Below, piece by piece: positions 49,527-58,554 of a stretch of 64,000 bases of DNA. The position numbers were made by a program, and so were the translations under genes. Within the stretch, counting starts at the first letter, position 1. Each line of letters starts with the position of its first letter. Location: NCBI GenBank assembly GCA_910586255.1, contig CAJUHR010000018.1, positions 1-64,000 on the forward strand, written 5' to 3'. The notes beneath the pieces were generated by a model. It saw only the letters and a list, made by a program, of their open reading frames with translations. It had not been told where the DNA came from and ran no database searches. The stretch is from an uncultured Lachnospiraceae bacterium. Its GTDB lineage: Bacteria > Bacillota > Clostridia > Lachnospirales > Lachnospiraceae.

Positions 49527-50387
49527 CTAGTACTGCTGCCCGGCGGGGATCGGCAGACGGCAGTAATTCTCCCGCATCAGGGCGATCTCCGCCTGGTAGC
49601 CATTGAGGTCATTGGGCGTTTCCAGATAAAAGGGAAGGTGCCTTAAGGCCGGGTGATTCACAACCCGGACGAGGGCCTCCTTTCCAATATGGCCTTCGCC
49701 GATTTTGGCATGGCGGTCCTTGTGAGAGCCCAAGGGGTTTAAGCTGTCGTTTAAATGAATAGCCTTTAAGCGGGAGAGGCCGATCACCTGATCAAATTCA
49801 TGGATCACCTCATCCAAATGGTTCACAATATCGTAGCCGCCATCCCACACATGGCAGGTGTCCAGACAGACTCCCATATGGTCGTTTAAATTTACCCGGT
49901 CCAAAATTTCCCGCAGTTCCTCAAAGGTCCTTCCCACCTCGCTTCCCTTGCCGGACATGGTCTCTAACAGCACGGTAGTGGTCTGCGTTGGCTCTAAAAT
50001 CTTATTCAGCATTTCGGCAATGTATGCGATGCCTGTCTCTGCGCCCTGCTTTACATGGCTTCCGGGATGGAAATTGTAGCAGTTGCCAGGCGTGTACTCC
50101 ATCCGCCTTAAATCATCCTTCATGGTCTGACAGGCAAAATCCCGCAGATGTTCATCGGCGGAGCAGGCATTTAAGGTGTAGGGGGCATGGGCCAGGATCC
50201 GATGGATTCCCTGCTTCCCGGCGTAGGCCAGGAACGCTTCGATGTCCGAGGGATTGAGCTCCTTGGCATTCCCTCCTCTTGGATTCCTGGTGAAAAACTG
50301 AAATGTGTTGGCATTTATTTTTACGGCCTCCTTGCCCATGGCCAGGTAGCCTTTGGAGGAGGAGAGATGGCATCCGATTGTCAGCAT
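49527..50387 (-). CDS. nfo: Deoxyribonuclease IV (endonuclease IV)
   Basis: A 286-residue AP endonuclease that cuts DNA 5' of abasic sites in base excision repair. It is a TIM barrel with three zinc ions. Ligand motifs are HLSSSKG, AHAPYTLN, NFHPGSH, LLETMSGKGSEVG, GVCLDTCHVWDGGYD, KAIHLNDS and the last FYLETPND. The start MLTIGCHLS at 50387 follows AAAGGA; additional upstream codons are open but not conserved. Confidence 0.96.
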   Translation of the reverse strand: MLTIGCHLSSSKGYLAMGKEAVKINANTFQFFTRNPRGGNAKELNPSDIEAFLAYAGKQGIHRILAHAPYTLNACSADEHLRDFACQTMKDDLRRMEYTPGNCYNFHPGSHVKQGAETGIAYIAEMLNKILEPTQTTTVLLETMSGKGSEVGRTFEELREILDRVNLNDHMGVCLDTCHVWDGGYDIVNHLDEVIHEFDQVIGLSRLKAIHLNDSLNPLGSHKDRHAKIGEGHIGKEALVRVVNHPALRHLPFYLETPNDLNGYQAEIALMRENYCRLPIPAGQQY

Positions 50388-50473
50388 AAAATTTCCTTTC
50401 CGATAATGTTTTGGGCGAACGTTTTCTATAAATATATCGTAACGGAGGAAAAAAGTAAATCTTTTTTTATTGT

Positions 50474-50524
50474 TTCCTGCGGGGTAACAGTTCAATGGTT
50501 ATCTGAACTGTTACCCCGCAGGAA
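50474..50524. repeat. Perfect 21-bp-arm inverted repeat between nfo and the phosphatase gene
   Basis: The arms 50474-50494 and 50504-50524 are perfectly complementary around a 9-base loop; the core is CCTGCGGGGTAACAGTTCA. There is no T run, and the neighbouring genes are divergent, so it is not a simple terminator. The inner part GTAACAGTTCA recurs at other intergenic sites. Confidence 0.75.
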
Positions 50525-50592
50525 TTTGCCCCTTGCCTGAATCGGTAAAGGGATGTATAATTCAGGAAAATAAAGGGAAATGGAGGATAAGG

Positions 50593-51246
50593 ATGATAAG
50601 CTTGTGTATATTTGATCTGGATGGTACATTGCTTGATACATTGAAGGCGCTGACCTATACAACAAACCTGGTGATGGAGCATTTTGGCCTGGGTCCGGTG
50701 GATGAGGAGCATATGAGGAGATTTGTGGGAGACGGCTATAAGATGCAGCTTAAACGGGCGCTGCGCTTTTGCGGAGATGAGAAGCTGGAGCATCTGGAGG
50801 AGAGCTTTCCCGTTTATACGGGATTGTTTGCCAGATATTGCCTGTATCAGGTAAAGCCCTATGAGGGGATACCGGAGCTTCTGACAGGACTGAAGGAGCG
50901 AAATATCCGGATCGCTGTGCTGTCAAATAAGCCCCATGAGCGGACATTGGAGAATATAGAGACCGTTTTCGGAAAAGGGTATTTTGACTATATAGCCGGC
51001 GAACAACCGGGGATGCCCAAAAAGCCTGACCCGGCAGGCGTGCTTAAAATTTTGGACACATTGAAGGTAAAACCGTCTGAATGCCTGTATTTTGGAGACA
51101 CAAACACAGATATGCGGACAGGCCTGGGAGCCGGGCTGACAACCGTGGGGGTAACCTGGGGATTTCGCGACCGAAAGGAGCTGGAAGCATTTCATCCTTC
51201 ATTTATTATTGACCATCCCCGGCAGGTCCTGGAACAGATTCTCTGA
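50593..51246 (+). CDS. gph: Phosphoglycolate phosphatase-like HAD hydrolase
   Basis: A 217-residue HAD-superfamily phosphatase. Motif I is FDLDGTLLDT with both catalytic aspartates, motif II is VLSNKPH, the lysine of motif III is in GMPKKPDP, and motif IV is YFGDTNTDM. The helical cap after motif I (subfamily IA) fits Gph/PgmB-type enzymes. The substrate is probably phosphoglycolate but other small phosphoesters are possible. GGAGGATAAGG precedes the ATG. Confidence 0.88.
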   Translation: MISLCIFDLDGTLLDTLKALTYTTNLVMEHFGLGPVDEEHMRRFVGDGYKMQLKRALRFCGDEKLEHLEESFPVYTGLFARYCLYQVKPYEGIPELLTGLKERNIRIAVLSNKPHERTLENIETVFGKGYFDYIAGEQPGMPKKPDPAGVLKILDTLKVKPSECLYFGDTNTDMRTGLGAGLTTVGVTWGFRDRKELEAFHPSFIIDHPRQVLEQIL

Positions 51247-51347
51247 TATTTTTTGTTATTTTTAACCTTGGTTATGGATTTTTTTAGGATTTTAAGGTAC
51301 TCTGATAGTGAAGGATAAAAACATCAATCACACAGGAGGTATCGACT

Positions 51348-52067
51348 ATGAGCATGGGAAAGCCAACGAAAATTTACGCAAAGGACAACCCGGAGGTAGC
51401 ACTGAAGGTTACGAAAGGCCATTTTTCCTCTGACCGTTTTCATATTAATTATTACATTGACATGACCTCTTTAAAGATGCGCCGCAAGGATGCTCAGGAG
51501 GTGGCAAAGGCCATGGTGTCCCGCTATGTCAGTCGGGTAAATCTGTCAGCCAGTATGTCCCTGGTAGGCGGAGAAATGGAGCAGCTGATGGCCTCTCTGG
51601 CTACAAAGACCCCCATCGATACCATTATCTGTATGGACGGTTGCGAGGTGATCGGGGCTTACGTGGCAGAGGAGCTTTCCAATGTGGGTGTCACCACTTT
51701 GAACAGTCACCACACCAGCTATATCATCACACCGGAGTTTGATTCCGCCGGCCAGATGGTAGTTCGGGACAATATCCGCCCGATGATAAAGGACAAGCAC
51801 GTTTTGGTGGTGTTGGCAACTGCCATGTCCGGAAGAACCATTGCCAAGAGTATTCGCTGCATCAATTCTTACGGCGGCATTATTGAGGGGATTTCCGTGA
51901 TCTTTTCATCAGTGGATGAGATCGATGGATATCCGGTAAACTCTGTGTTTGGCGTATCGGATCTTCCTGATTTCCGGCTTTCGGACCCTGCGGACTGTCC
52001 GGATTGCAACAATGGTATCAAGCTGGACGCGATTGTCAACAGCTATGGGTATAGCATTTTAGATTAA
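51348..52067 (+). CDS. Phosphoribosyltransferase-like protein
   Basis: A 239-residue protein with a type I PRTase-like core. TIICMDGCEVIGAYVAEEL resembles the first loop, and HVLVVLATAMSGRTIAKSI resembles the PRPP-binding loop (acidic pair replaced by ATA). The C-terminus has a CPDC pair. Similar proteins are common in Lachnospiraceae and are sometimes labelled orotate phosphoribosyltransferase. Replacement of the usual acidic residues in the PRPP motif makes catalysis uncertain. AGGAGGT precedes the ATG. Confidence 0.65.
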   Translation: MSMGKPTKIYAKDNPEVALKVTKGHFSSDRFHINYYIDMTSLKMRRKDAQEVAKAMVSRYVSRVNLSASMSLVGGEMEQLMASLATKTPIDTIICMDGCEVIGAYVAEELSNVGVTTLNSHHTSYIITPEFDSAGQMVVRDNIRPMIKDKHVLVVLATAMSGRTIAKSIRCINSYGGIIEGISVIFSSVDEIDGYPVNSVFGVSDLPDFRLSDPADCPDCNNGIKLDAIVNSYGYSILD

Positions 52068-52093
52068 AGGCAGCAAAAACTGATACACAAAAT

Positions 52094-52131
52094 AAGATCC
52101 GATGCCCCCTGATATGGAGGCGCCGGATCTT
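52094..52131. terminator. Convergent terminator-like hairpin
   Basis: AAGATCCG and CGGATCTT form a perfect 8-bp stem, extended by TGCC/GGCG. It lies between the PRTase-like gene and the convergent CRP-type gene, with A+T-rich flanks on both sides. Confidence 0.7.
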
Positions 52132-52816
52132 ATTTAATATCAATCTCATTTTCAATCATTTGCAGCAGCCGCTTTTCATTGCGAATCACCACAAAGCCCT
52201 GTTCTTTTGCAATGCAGCCATCCTTTTTAAGTATGGCCACGATCCGGGAAACCGTTACAGGATGGGTACCTAAGTACTTGGACATCTCCAGAAAGCTCAT
52301 GGTTTTGGGGAGAACCTTTTTTCCGTCTTTGATGATGTGAAAGTCCAGGAGGAGACGGCACAGGCGGACGCTGGCGCTGTCCTCTAAGGCCTGTTGAAAA
52401 TGACTTAAAACCTCCTGAAAATTGGCGGCGGTTGCCTGCAAAATCAGACGGTTGAACTTTAGATCCTCATCGAGAAGCTTGCGGAAAACAGAGCCTGACA
52501 TCCGGTGAAGGATGCAGCGGGTCTTGGTCATCTGAACTAAGTGGCTGGGAACCACATTGCCAGTGATCTGTTGACTGTTGGTGACACTGAGCAGCAAAGC
52601 CATAAAGGAGATGATCCGCGGCCCCTTCATATAGAGGTATACCCGTTCCTCTCCACTCCGGGAGTAGCTCATCAGGGCCACCAGACCGGATTCCAGATAG
52701 TAGAGAGAATCGCTCTGGGCCTTATTGTCAGGAGCATAGATAATTTTATTTTTTTCTACGACAATCCGTTCCCCATAGGTAAAAAAACAATCAAATAATT
52801 CGTTTTTTGTCTCCAT
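52130..52816 (-). CDS. Crp/Fnr family transcriptional regulator
   Basis: A 228-residue regulator with an N-terminal cyclic-nucleotide-binding-like barrel (IIYAPDNKAQSDSLYYLESGLVALM around residue 25) and a C-terminal winged helix (SFLEMSKYLGTHPVTVSRIVAILKK around 175). There is no FNR-type cysteine cluster. It diverges from the permease and sulfotransferase genes and so probably controls them. The effector could be a small metabolite; typical cAMP contacts are not conserved. Confidence 0.88.
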   Translation of the reverse strand: METKNELFDCFFTYGERIVVEKNKIIYAPDNKAQSDSLYYLESGLVALMSYSRSGEERVYLYMKGPRIISFMALLLSVTNSQQITGNVVPSHLVQMTKTRCILHRMSGSVFRKLLDEDLKFNRLILQATAANFQEVLSHFQQALEDSASVRLCRLLLDFHIIKDGKKVLPKTMSFLEMSKYLGTHPVTVSRIVAILKKDGCIAKEQGFVVIRNEKRLLQMIENEIDIK

Positions 52817-52861
52817 AGATTTCTTACCGTCCTTGATGTATCATGTGTTGTATCCACACAG

Positions 52862-52980
52862 TTGTCTGAGAAACCGTTTTTCTCAGGCAAAACGGGAATT
52901 GTGTGATGGCTCTGAATACAGTATATCACTTTTTATCAAATTTTACCATATTTTTAAAAAAACTTAACATATGTTATACT
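52862..52980 (+). promoter_or_regulatory. Divergent regulatory region of the arylsulfate module
   Basis: Two palindromes: CTGAGAAA/TTTCTCAG (52866-52886, extended by TTG/CAA and by outer CACACA/TGTGTG) and TAACATATGTTA (52965-52976), which overlaps a TATACT -10 (52975-52980). The -35 is weak, which would suit an activator such as the divergent CRP-type protein. Confidence 0.5.
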
Positions 52981-53039
52981 ATATTAGCCAAACGCATGTT
53001 AAAATAATAACAGTAAAAAAGGAATGGAGGTATTTATCA

Positions 53040-54515
53040 ATGAGCAATTCTTCTGTTTCAGTCAGCAGCAAAGCAATTCATTCCCTGGTGGGAGTGGCGA
53101 TTATGTTGCTGTTTTGTCATCTTCCCCTGCGGCTGCCGGAGGTGACTCCCATTGGCATGGAGATTATAGGGGTATTTATCGGAACCTTATATTTGTGGAC
53201 CACGGTGGATCCGGTCTGGTCCAGTCTTCTCAGCATCTTTATGGTTGGCGTGTCCAGTTATGCACCGATGAATCAGGTGCTGTCTGCCGCCTTTGGAAAT
53301 CCGGTAGTGATCCAGATGCTGTTTTTGATGATTGTTATGAATGCAATGGTTTATAACAAGCTGACAGCCTACATCGGTCGTTTTTTTCTTACCATGAAGA
53401 TCAACAGTGGCCGTCCCTGGGTGTTTACGGCCATGTTGATGATAGGCGCCATGCTGATGGCTGCTTTTGTGGGGCCGTTTTCGCCGATTTTTCTGTTCTG
53501 GCCGGTGCTCTACGACATTTTCCAGGAGATCGGCATCAAGAAGGGGGAGAAATATCCCACCATTATGCTGATTCTGGTAGCTATCGCCACGCTGCTTGGC
53601 TTTCCGGTGCCGCCCTACAGCGGCAATTCTTTGGCCCTGATCGGCAACTATGCCGGCATTACGGAAAATATGGGGAACAAGGTGATGATCAACAGCGCGG
53701 CTTACCTGGCGGTGGCTTTGATCTATAGTTTTGTGTCCATTGCAGTGATCGTGCTATTCTGCAAGTATGTGCTGCGGCCGGATGTGTCCAAGCTTAAGAA
53801 TCTGGATGTGGATATGCTGAAAAAGAATCCCCTTCCTCCGCTGAATGGCAATCAGAAGTTCATGGCCATCTCTTTTGTGATTTATATTATGGCCATGCTG
53901 CTGCCCAGTATTTTTCCCAAGCTGGGGATCATGCAATTTTTAAGCGCCAACAATTACGGCATTGCCTTGGGCTATACAGCGCTCCTTTGCTGTGTCAGCC
54001 TTGACAGAAAGAAGCACGAGCCGGTTCTGCCCTTTAACAAGGTGTTGAACAACTTTGCCTGGGGAACCTTTTTCCTCTGTACAGCAGCGATTCTCCTGGG
54101 TAGCGTGCTGACCAATGAGTCCACAGGGATTTCAGCATTTTTAAATACCATCCTGCGGCCCATATTCAGCAGCATGTCTCTGGTGGCATTCTATGTGACC
54201 CTGTTGGTGATCACTTTGCTGCTGACCAACATTTGCAACAGCTTGGTAGTGGGAATGCTGATGCAGCCGGTGATCGCTTCGTTCTGTCTGTCAAGCGGGA
54301 TTAACTCGGCACCGATCACATCGCTGATCATCATTTTTGTGTTGGCCAGCGCCTCCGTGACGCCCTCGGCCTCACCCTTTGCGGCCATGATTCACGGCAA
54401 TAAGGAGTGGCTGAAATCCGGAGAGATTTATAAGCATACCATGATGTTTGCTGTTATTGAGCTTATTTTGGTGATTGTGGTGGGTATCCCGATTGCATCA
54501 GCGCTGATTCACTAG
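53040..54515 (+). CDS. SLC13/ArsB-superfamily anion permease
   Basis: A 491-residue membrane protein with about 11-12 helices. It resembles the ion-transporter superfamily that includes DASS/SLC13 carriers: two repeats with polar hairpin motifs, ATLLGFPVPPYSGNSLALIG near residue 190 and NICNSLVVGMLMQP near 400, and a late ASASVTPSASPFAAM. Such carriers take up sulfate or dicarboxylates with sodium. Its place immediately before an aryl-sulfate sulfotransferase suggests a sulfate or aryl-sulfate substrate; this is inference. The ATG at 53040 follows GGAGG. Confidence 0.8.
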   Translation: MSNSSVSVSSKAIHSLVGVAIMLLFCHLPLRLPEVTPIGMEIIGVFIGTLYLWTTVDPVWSSLLSIFMVGVSSYAPMNQVLSAAFGNPVVIQMLFLMIVMNAMVYNKLTAYIGRFFLTMKINSGRPWVFTAMLMIGAMLMAAFVGPFSPIFLFWPVLYDIFQEIGIKKGEKYPTIMLILVAIATLLGFPVPPYSGNSLALIGNYAGITENMGNKVMINSAAYLAVALIYSFVSIAVIVLFCKYVLRPDVSKLKNLDVDMLKKNPLPPLNGNQKFMAISFVIYIMAMLLPSIFPKLGIMQFLSANNYGIALGYTALLCCVSLDRKKHEPVLPFNKVLNNFAWGTFFLCTAAILLGSVLTNESTGISAFLNTILRPIFSSMSLVAFYVTLLVITLLLTNICNSLVVGMLMQPVIASFCLSSGINSAPITSLIIIFVLASASVTPSASPFAAMIHGNKEWLKSGEIYKHTMMFAVIELILVIVVGIPIASALIH

Positions 54516-54608
54516 TGTTTGTTTGATTTCTTTGGGTACAACGTAATTGTAAGGGTATCTGGCAGTTACGGGCAACTATATTTTATTTCAATGAAGGAGG
54601 AGTTTGCT

Positions 54609-56477
54609 ATGGAAACCATTAAGTATTCATTTTTGCCTTCCATCCTGACCCGTCAGGCAGAATCAGAGGAAGCCATGTTGGCAGAGTTTGAGGCTGGTAA
54701 TTATACCATTGAGAATCCGCTTGTCAAGTATAATCCCTATCTGATCAACCCGCTGGCTGCAGTGGTGCTTTTTAACACAGAGAAGGAGACGGCTGTGACT
54801 GTGACGGTGTTGGGTAAGGAGCATCCCCTGGGAGATATCCGCCATACGTTCCCGAAGGCCAAGACTCATATTTTGCCTATTCTGGGCCTGTATGCAGATT
54901 ATGACAATACGGTCGAGATCGAACTGTATCGGGGTTATAAGAAAACCATCCATATCAAGACAGAGCCTTTGGGCAAAGATGTGCCGAAACTGATTCATAT
55001 GAATACTACAGCCGGTTATCTGCGGGATCAGATTATTATCATTACACCGGCTCTGACGCAGCTGGCTACCGGCTTTGACTATCAGGGCGAGATCCGCTGG
55101 TATCTGAATATTCCGGTAGTATTTGACTTAAAGCGCTTAAAGAACGGCAATATCTGTGTGGGTACAGACCGCCTGCTGCAGATTCCTTACTATATGTCCG
55201 GAATTTACGAGATGAGCATGGCAGGTAAGGTTTATAAGGAATTTGGAATTCCGGGCGGATACCATCATGACCAGTTTGAGATGGAAGATGGCAACCTGCT
55301 GGTTCTGACGGAGGATCTGAGAAGCGATACGGTGGAGGATATGTGTGTTCTGGTAGACCGGAACACGGGCGAGATTTTAAAGACCTGGGATTATAAGGAC
55401 TTTTTGGATCCGGGCTGCAGCAAATCAGGTAGCTGGTCTGCCCATGACTGGTTTCATAACAATGCCGTGTGGTATGACAAGAATACCAATTCCCTGACCT
55501 TCTCGGGACGCCATATTGATTCCATGGTCAATATTGATTATGATACCGGCAAGCTGAACTGGATTATCGGCGACCCCACCGGATGGCCGGAAAAGTATCA
55601 GAAATATTTCTTTACTCCTGTGGGAGACGGTGAGTTTGACTGGCAGTATGAGCAGCATGCAAACCTGATTACCCCGGACGGGGATGTGATGTGTTTTGAC
55701 AATGGGCATTTCCGTTCCAAGATCCGGGAGCATTACCGCCTGAACAAGGACAATTTCTCCCGGGGCGTCCGCTACAAGATCAATACGGATGATATGACCA
55801 TCCGCCAGGTATGGCAGTATGGCAAGGAGCGGGGAGCGGAGTTCTTCTCTTCCTATATCTGTAATGTGGAATACTATAAGGAAGGCCACTATATGGTTCA
55901 TTCCGGCGGTATTCAGTATTATAAGGGAGTGGCCTCTGAACAGTTCGCCGCATTGATGCAGGACGATCCGGATGTGTCCACCAGAAGCATCACGGTGGAG
56001 GTGTTAGATGACCAGGTGATGATGGAGCTGGAGGTGGAGGGGAACTTCTATCGGGCAGAGAAGCTTCATCTGTACCATGATCAGGAGAATCTTACCATGG
56101 GCAAGGGAGTATTTTTGGGCTCCATGGGAGTGACCAAGGAATTTGATACGGATATTCCTCTGGAGTCCTCCGGTGTCCTGATTCCGGAGAAGTACGGTTC
56201 CGAGCTGGTTGAGGAGGATGACCGCTTCACCTACCGGGCAGTCTTTGAGAAAGGGCAGCTGGTTATGCTGATGTTAGAGCAGGGGGAGGAAAAGCATCGT
56301 TATTATATCTCCACGGCCGCTAACAAATTTGAGGCTCTCTGCTGCGGAACCTTTATCAACAAGGACGGACGCGCCATTATGCTGAGCGTCAACAAGGCGG
56401 GACTTTCCGGCGACTATGATGTGCGTGTGATTGTGGATGATGAGAAGTTTGAGACAGGAATTAAGATTCATTGCTGA
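54609..56477 (+). CDS. Aryl-sulfate sulfotransferase (ASST)
   Basis: A 622-residue arylsulfotransferase that moves sulfate from a phenolic sulfate ester to another phenol without PAPS. The N-terminal beta domain (residues 1-130) precedes a six-bladed propeller. H350 (QYEQHANLI), R369 (DNGHFRSK) and H431 (VHSGG) match by spacing the E. coli residues H356, R374 and H436, the last being the transiently sulfated one. E. coli ASST is periplasmic; this protein has no signal peptide, so it is probably cytosolic and needs an uptake system, which the permease just upstream could be. AGGAGG precedes the ATG. Gut relevance: phenol and drug sulfates are plausible substrates. Confidence 0.9.
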   Translation: METIKYSFLPSILTRQAESEEAMLAEFEAGNYTIENPLVKYNPYLINPLAAVVLFNTEKETAVTVTVLGKEHPLGDIRHTFPKAKTHILPILGLYADYDNTVEIELYRGYKKTIHIKTEPLGKDVPKLIHMNTTAGYLRDQIIIITPALTQLATGFDYQGEIRWYLNIPVVFDLKRLKNGNICVGTDRLLQIPYYMSGIYEMSMAGKVYKEFGIPGGYHHDQFEMEDGNLLVLTEDLRSDTVEDMCVLVDRNTGEILKTWDYKDFLDPGCSKSGSWSAHDWFHNNAVWYDKNTNSLTFSGRHIDSMVNIDYDTGKLNWIIGDPTGWPEKYQKYFFTPVGDGEFDWQYEQHANLITPDGDVMCFDNGHFRSKIREHYRLNKDNFSRGVRYKINTDDMTIRQVWQYGKERGAEFFSSYICNVEYYKEGHYMVHSGGIQYYKGVASEQFAALMQDDPDVSTRSITVEVLDDQVMMELEVEGNFYRAEKLHLYHDQENLTMGKGVFLGSMGVTKEFDTDIPLESSGVLIPEKYGSELVEEDDRFTYRAVFEKGQLVMLMLEQGEEKHRYYISTAANKFEALCCGTFINKDGRAIMLSVNKAGLSGDYDVRVIVDDEKFETGIKIHC

Positions 56478-56509
56478 TGAAAATCCAATAAGGTGAGATA
56501 ATGTAAGAC

Positions 56510-56556
56510 AAGGCATGCAGGCCGGGGATGAGGATTCCGGGGTCTGCATGCTTTTG
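56510..56556 (+). terminator. Intrinsic terminator of the sulfotransferase gene
   Basis: AAGGCATGCAG pairs with CTGCATGC-TT across a loop that contains GG/CC pairs, followed by a short T run. Confidence 0.75.
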
Positions 56557-56674
56557 TTTGATGATGAGGAATGATCAGAGTAAAAAGAACATTGACTTCC
56601 TGAAAATATTCAGTTAAACTTACAAAAAGCAAACAGGATTTAAAGCAAAAGTCAGACAAAAGGAGGGACTGCCC

Positions 56675-57160
56675 ATGGGAGCCAATGAATCGAATATGAT
56701 ACATTTTGCCGAAGATGAGGTGATTCTCAGACAAGGTTCTACAGAAAAAGCATTGTATAAAATCATACATGGAAAAGCCATTGTCTATTTCAACTATGGC
56801 GAGAAAGACGAGTACATGGTGGGCATGCTCTCGGAACAGAGATGCTTTGGCGAGTTATCGATTTTATGTGATAAACCCAGCATCTATACGGTGGTAGCCT
56901 ACGAAGATGTTTTGGTCATGCGTATTCCGGAAGAAAATTTTGATGAGTTTATCAGAAACAACAGCGCTAACGCTATCAGTATCATGCGAAATCTGGCCAA
57001 TACCCTTCTGACCTTTAGCTGTAATGTCAATATGGTATTGGAGGAGCTGAAGGAGGAAAAAAAGATCAAGCCGGAGGCTTATCAGGATATTACCAGCAAG
57101 GTTCGTCTCTACACGGCTTTGGATTCAAAAAATCAGTCGCGTTTTACCACTTCTGTTTAG
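56675..57160 (+). CDS. Cyclic nucleotide-binding domain protein without DNA-binding domain
   Basis: A 161-residue protein with one cNMP-binding barrel (EDEVILRQGSTEKALYKIIHG; the phosphate-cassette region FGELSILCDKPS). After the barrel there is only a helical tail (LRNLANTLLTFSCNVNMVLEEL-like, residues 105-130), with no winged helix. It may be a regulatory partner of another protein. AAAGGAGGG precedes the ATG. It lies next to the sulfotransferase but after a terminator. Confidence 0.8.
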   Translation: MGANESNMIHFAEDEVILRQGSTEKALYKIIHGKAIVYFNYGEKDEYMVGMLSEQRCFGELSILCDKPSIYTVVAYEDVLVMRIPEENFDEFIRNNSANAISIMRNLANTLLTFSCNVNMVLEELKEEKKIKPEAYQDITSKVRLYTALDSKNQSRFTTSV

Positions 57161-57193
57161 ACAGGAAAAAATTGCGAGGCAAATTGCAAGGCC

Positions 57194-57645
57194 ATGGAAA
57201 TAGAACTGATTGCAAACAAAGGGGCGTTTGAATTTCAGAGGGAATATAATTTAAGCAAGGAGCCGGTTCGGATGGATTTGCTAATCATCCGGAAGCTGCG
57301 GGATGTGCCGGTTAAAAGCGAGATCGGTTATGTTTTCAAAAAGTACAATGTTGTTGAATATAAAAGCCCGGATGACGGGCTGACGATTGACGACTACTAC
57401 AAGACAGTCGGATATGCATGCCTTTATAAAGGTCTGGCGTGTTGAGGGACTTTTTTTAGGAAGAGATCGAAGAAGAGATAAGAGAGGCAAAGAAGAAAGC
57501 CGAGAAAGAAGTAAAGGAAAAGGTCGAGAAAGAGGTAGAGGAAAAAGTCAGGGAAGAGGCGCAGGAGACTGTAATGGAGATGATTAAGAATCTCATGGCG
57601 AATATGAATTGGACATTCGATCAAACAGGAGATGCCCAATGATTT
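57194..57645 (+). pseudogene. Rpn/PD-(D/E)XK-type protein remnant
   Basis: 57194-57445 encodes 83 residues with REYNLSKEPVRMDLLII and FKKYNVVEYKSPDDGLTIDDYYKT. These are familiar from a large Lachnospiraceae family of PD-(D/E)XK-like proteins; E-x-K in VEYKSPDD looks like the nuclease core. It stops after YACLYKGLAC. A second frame (57462-57643) encodes a highly charged coiled-coil tail ending MIKNLMANMNWTFDQTGDAQ, typical of Rpn-family C-termini. A central segment is missing and the frames do not match, so the gene is broken. Confidence 0.65.
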
Positions 57646-57660
57646 GGTGCGCTTGGAGCG

Positions 57661-57837
57661 GAGTCCTCCCTGCTGTATACGGATATCATCGTGCAGCTGG
57701 AGGACGACAGCCTGGCAAATGTTGAGATCCAGAAGATTGGGTATGCATTTATCAAAAAGAGTGGCTGTACAGATTTCAACAGCAGTCCAATACGGGATTT
57801 GTATTGGAGCGGCTGCAGCATAAAAATCGGAGGTTAA
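57661..57837 (+). pseudogene. Fragment of a PD-(D/E)XK nuclease family transposase
   Basis: ESSLLYTDIIVQLEDDSLANVEIQKIGYAF matches (in two overlapping parts, VQLEDDSLANVEIQKIG being the core) the D...ExQ nuclease motif of a transposase-related family common in gut Clostridia. The rest changes frame and ends. N- and C-terminal parts are missing. Confidence 0.65.
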
Positions 57838-57845
57838 GAAAGCCT

Positions 57846-58124
57846 ATGGATGATACGAGGCTGACAAAAAGGGAATCCTGTTTCTGTCAGACAACCAACG
57901 CCGTTTTATTAGCGGGAATAATTATGCTGTTCACAGGCATATATTATTGTGTTATCAAGGCAGGTATCCCTTATCAAGATCCGCCGTTGGAGCTACAGAT
58001 ACAGTATGCCGTCAATATGGGGATTGGAGAAATACTGGTAAAGGATGGTTTTCTGATGTCCCTGTGCGGAATGGCTGTCCGTTTGCTTTTTCAATTCGTA
58101 TGGAAGAAAAGGCGGAAGAAATGA
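57846..58124 (+). CDS. Small membrane protein of unknown function
   Basis: A 92-residue protein with two likely membrane helices (AVLLAGIIMLFTGIYYCVI near residue 21 and LMSLCGMAVRLLFQFVW near 70) and a basic C-terminus (KKRRKK). I do not recognise a family. CGGAGG lies 13 bases before the ATG, rather far. It sits among gene fragments and might itself be a truncated product. Confidence 0.4.
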   Translation: MDDTRLTKRESCFCQTTNAVLLAGIIMLFTGIYYCVIKAGIPYQDPPLELQIQYAVNMGIGEILVKDGFLMSLCGMAVRLLFQFVWKKRRKK

Positions 58125-58146
58125 AATCTTTGGAAATCGGATAACC

Positions 58147-58400
58147 TTAAAATTCAGGATGGCCGTTGTGCAGGCTTCGCCGATAGGAGGTCGGAGACTG
58201 ACCCGTGATCTCCCGGAAAGTAGCGCTGAATTTACTTGTATTCTGGTAACCCAGCCCGAATGAGATATCTTCAATATTGAGCTCCGTTTCCTTTAAAAGC
58301 TCAGCGGTTCGACCGTATACCGCTGAGAAAGGTTTTCGGTGAGTTCCTTGTGGACAGCTTTTACTACTTCTACCTGCTGCCGCTGATAAAGGCCAGGAGT
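58147..58400 (-). pseudogene. AraC family regulator remnant
   Basis: On the minus strand a first frame encodes QVEVVKAVHKELTENLSQRY and stops after TVEPLSF. The other frame then gives AELLKETELNIEDISFGLGY and SKFSATFREITGQSPTSYRR, the second helix-turn-helix of an AraC-type DNA-binding domain. The intervening part, normally about 40 residues, is deleted with a frameshift. The effector domain is absent. Confidence 0.75.
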
Positions 58401-58443
58401 GCAATGCAATCATATCTGCCCTGTCTTCCGATTGGAGGATAAC

Positions 58444-58542
58444 ATGAGCAAAAAACATCTTACATTCGATGACAGACTGGCAATCCAGGCAGGGCTTCAG
58501 CAGGGAATGAGCATGGCACAGATCGCAAAGAACATTGGCAAA
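58444..58542 (+). mobile_element. IS30-type transposase N-terminal fragment
   Basis: MSKKHLTFDDRLAIQAGLQQ followed by GMSMAQIAKNIGKD is the N-terminal helix-turn-helix of IS30-family transposases. The reading frame then runs into metal-ATPase sequence at about 58543, so only about 33 residues remain. Confidence 0.65.
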
Positions 58543-58554
58543 GACATGCCAGAG

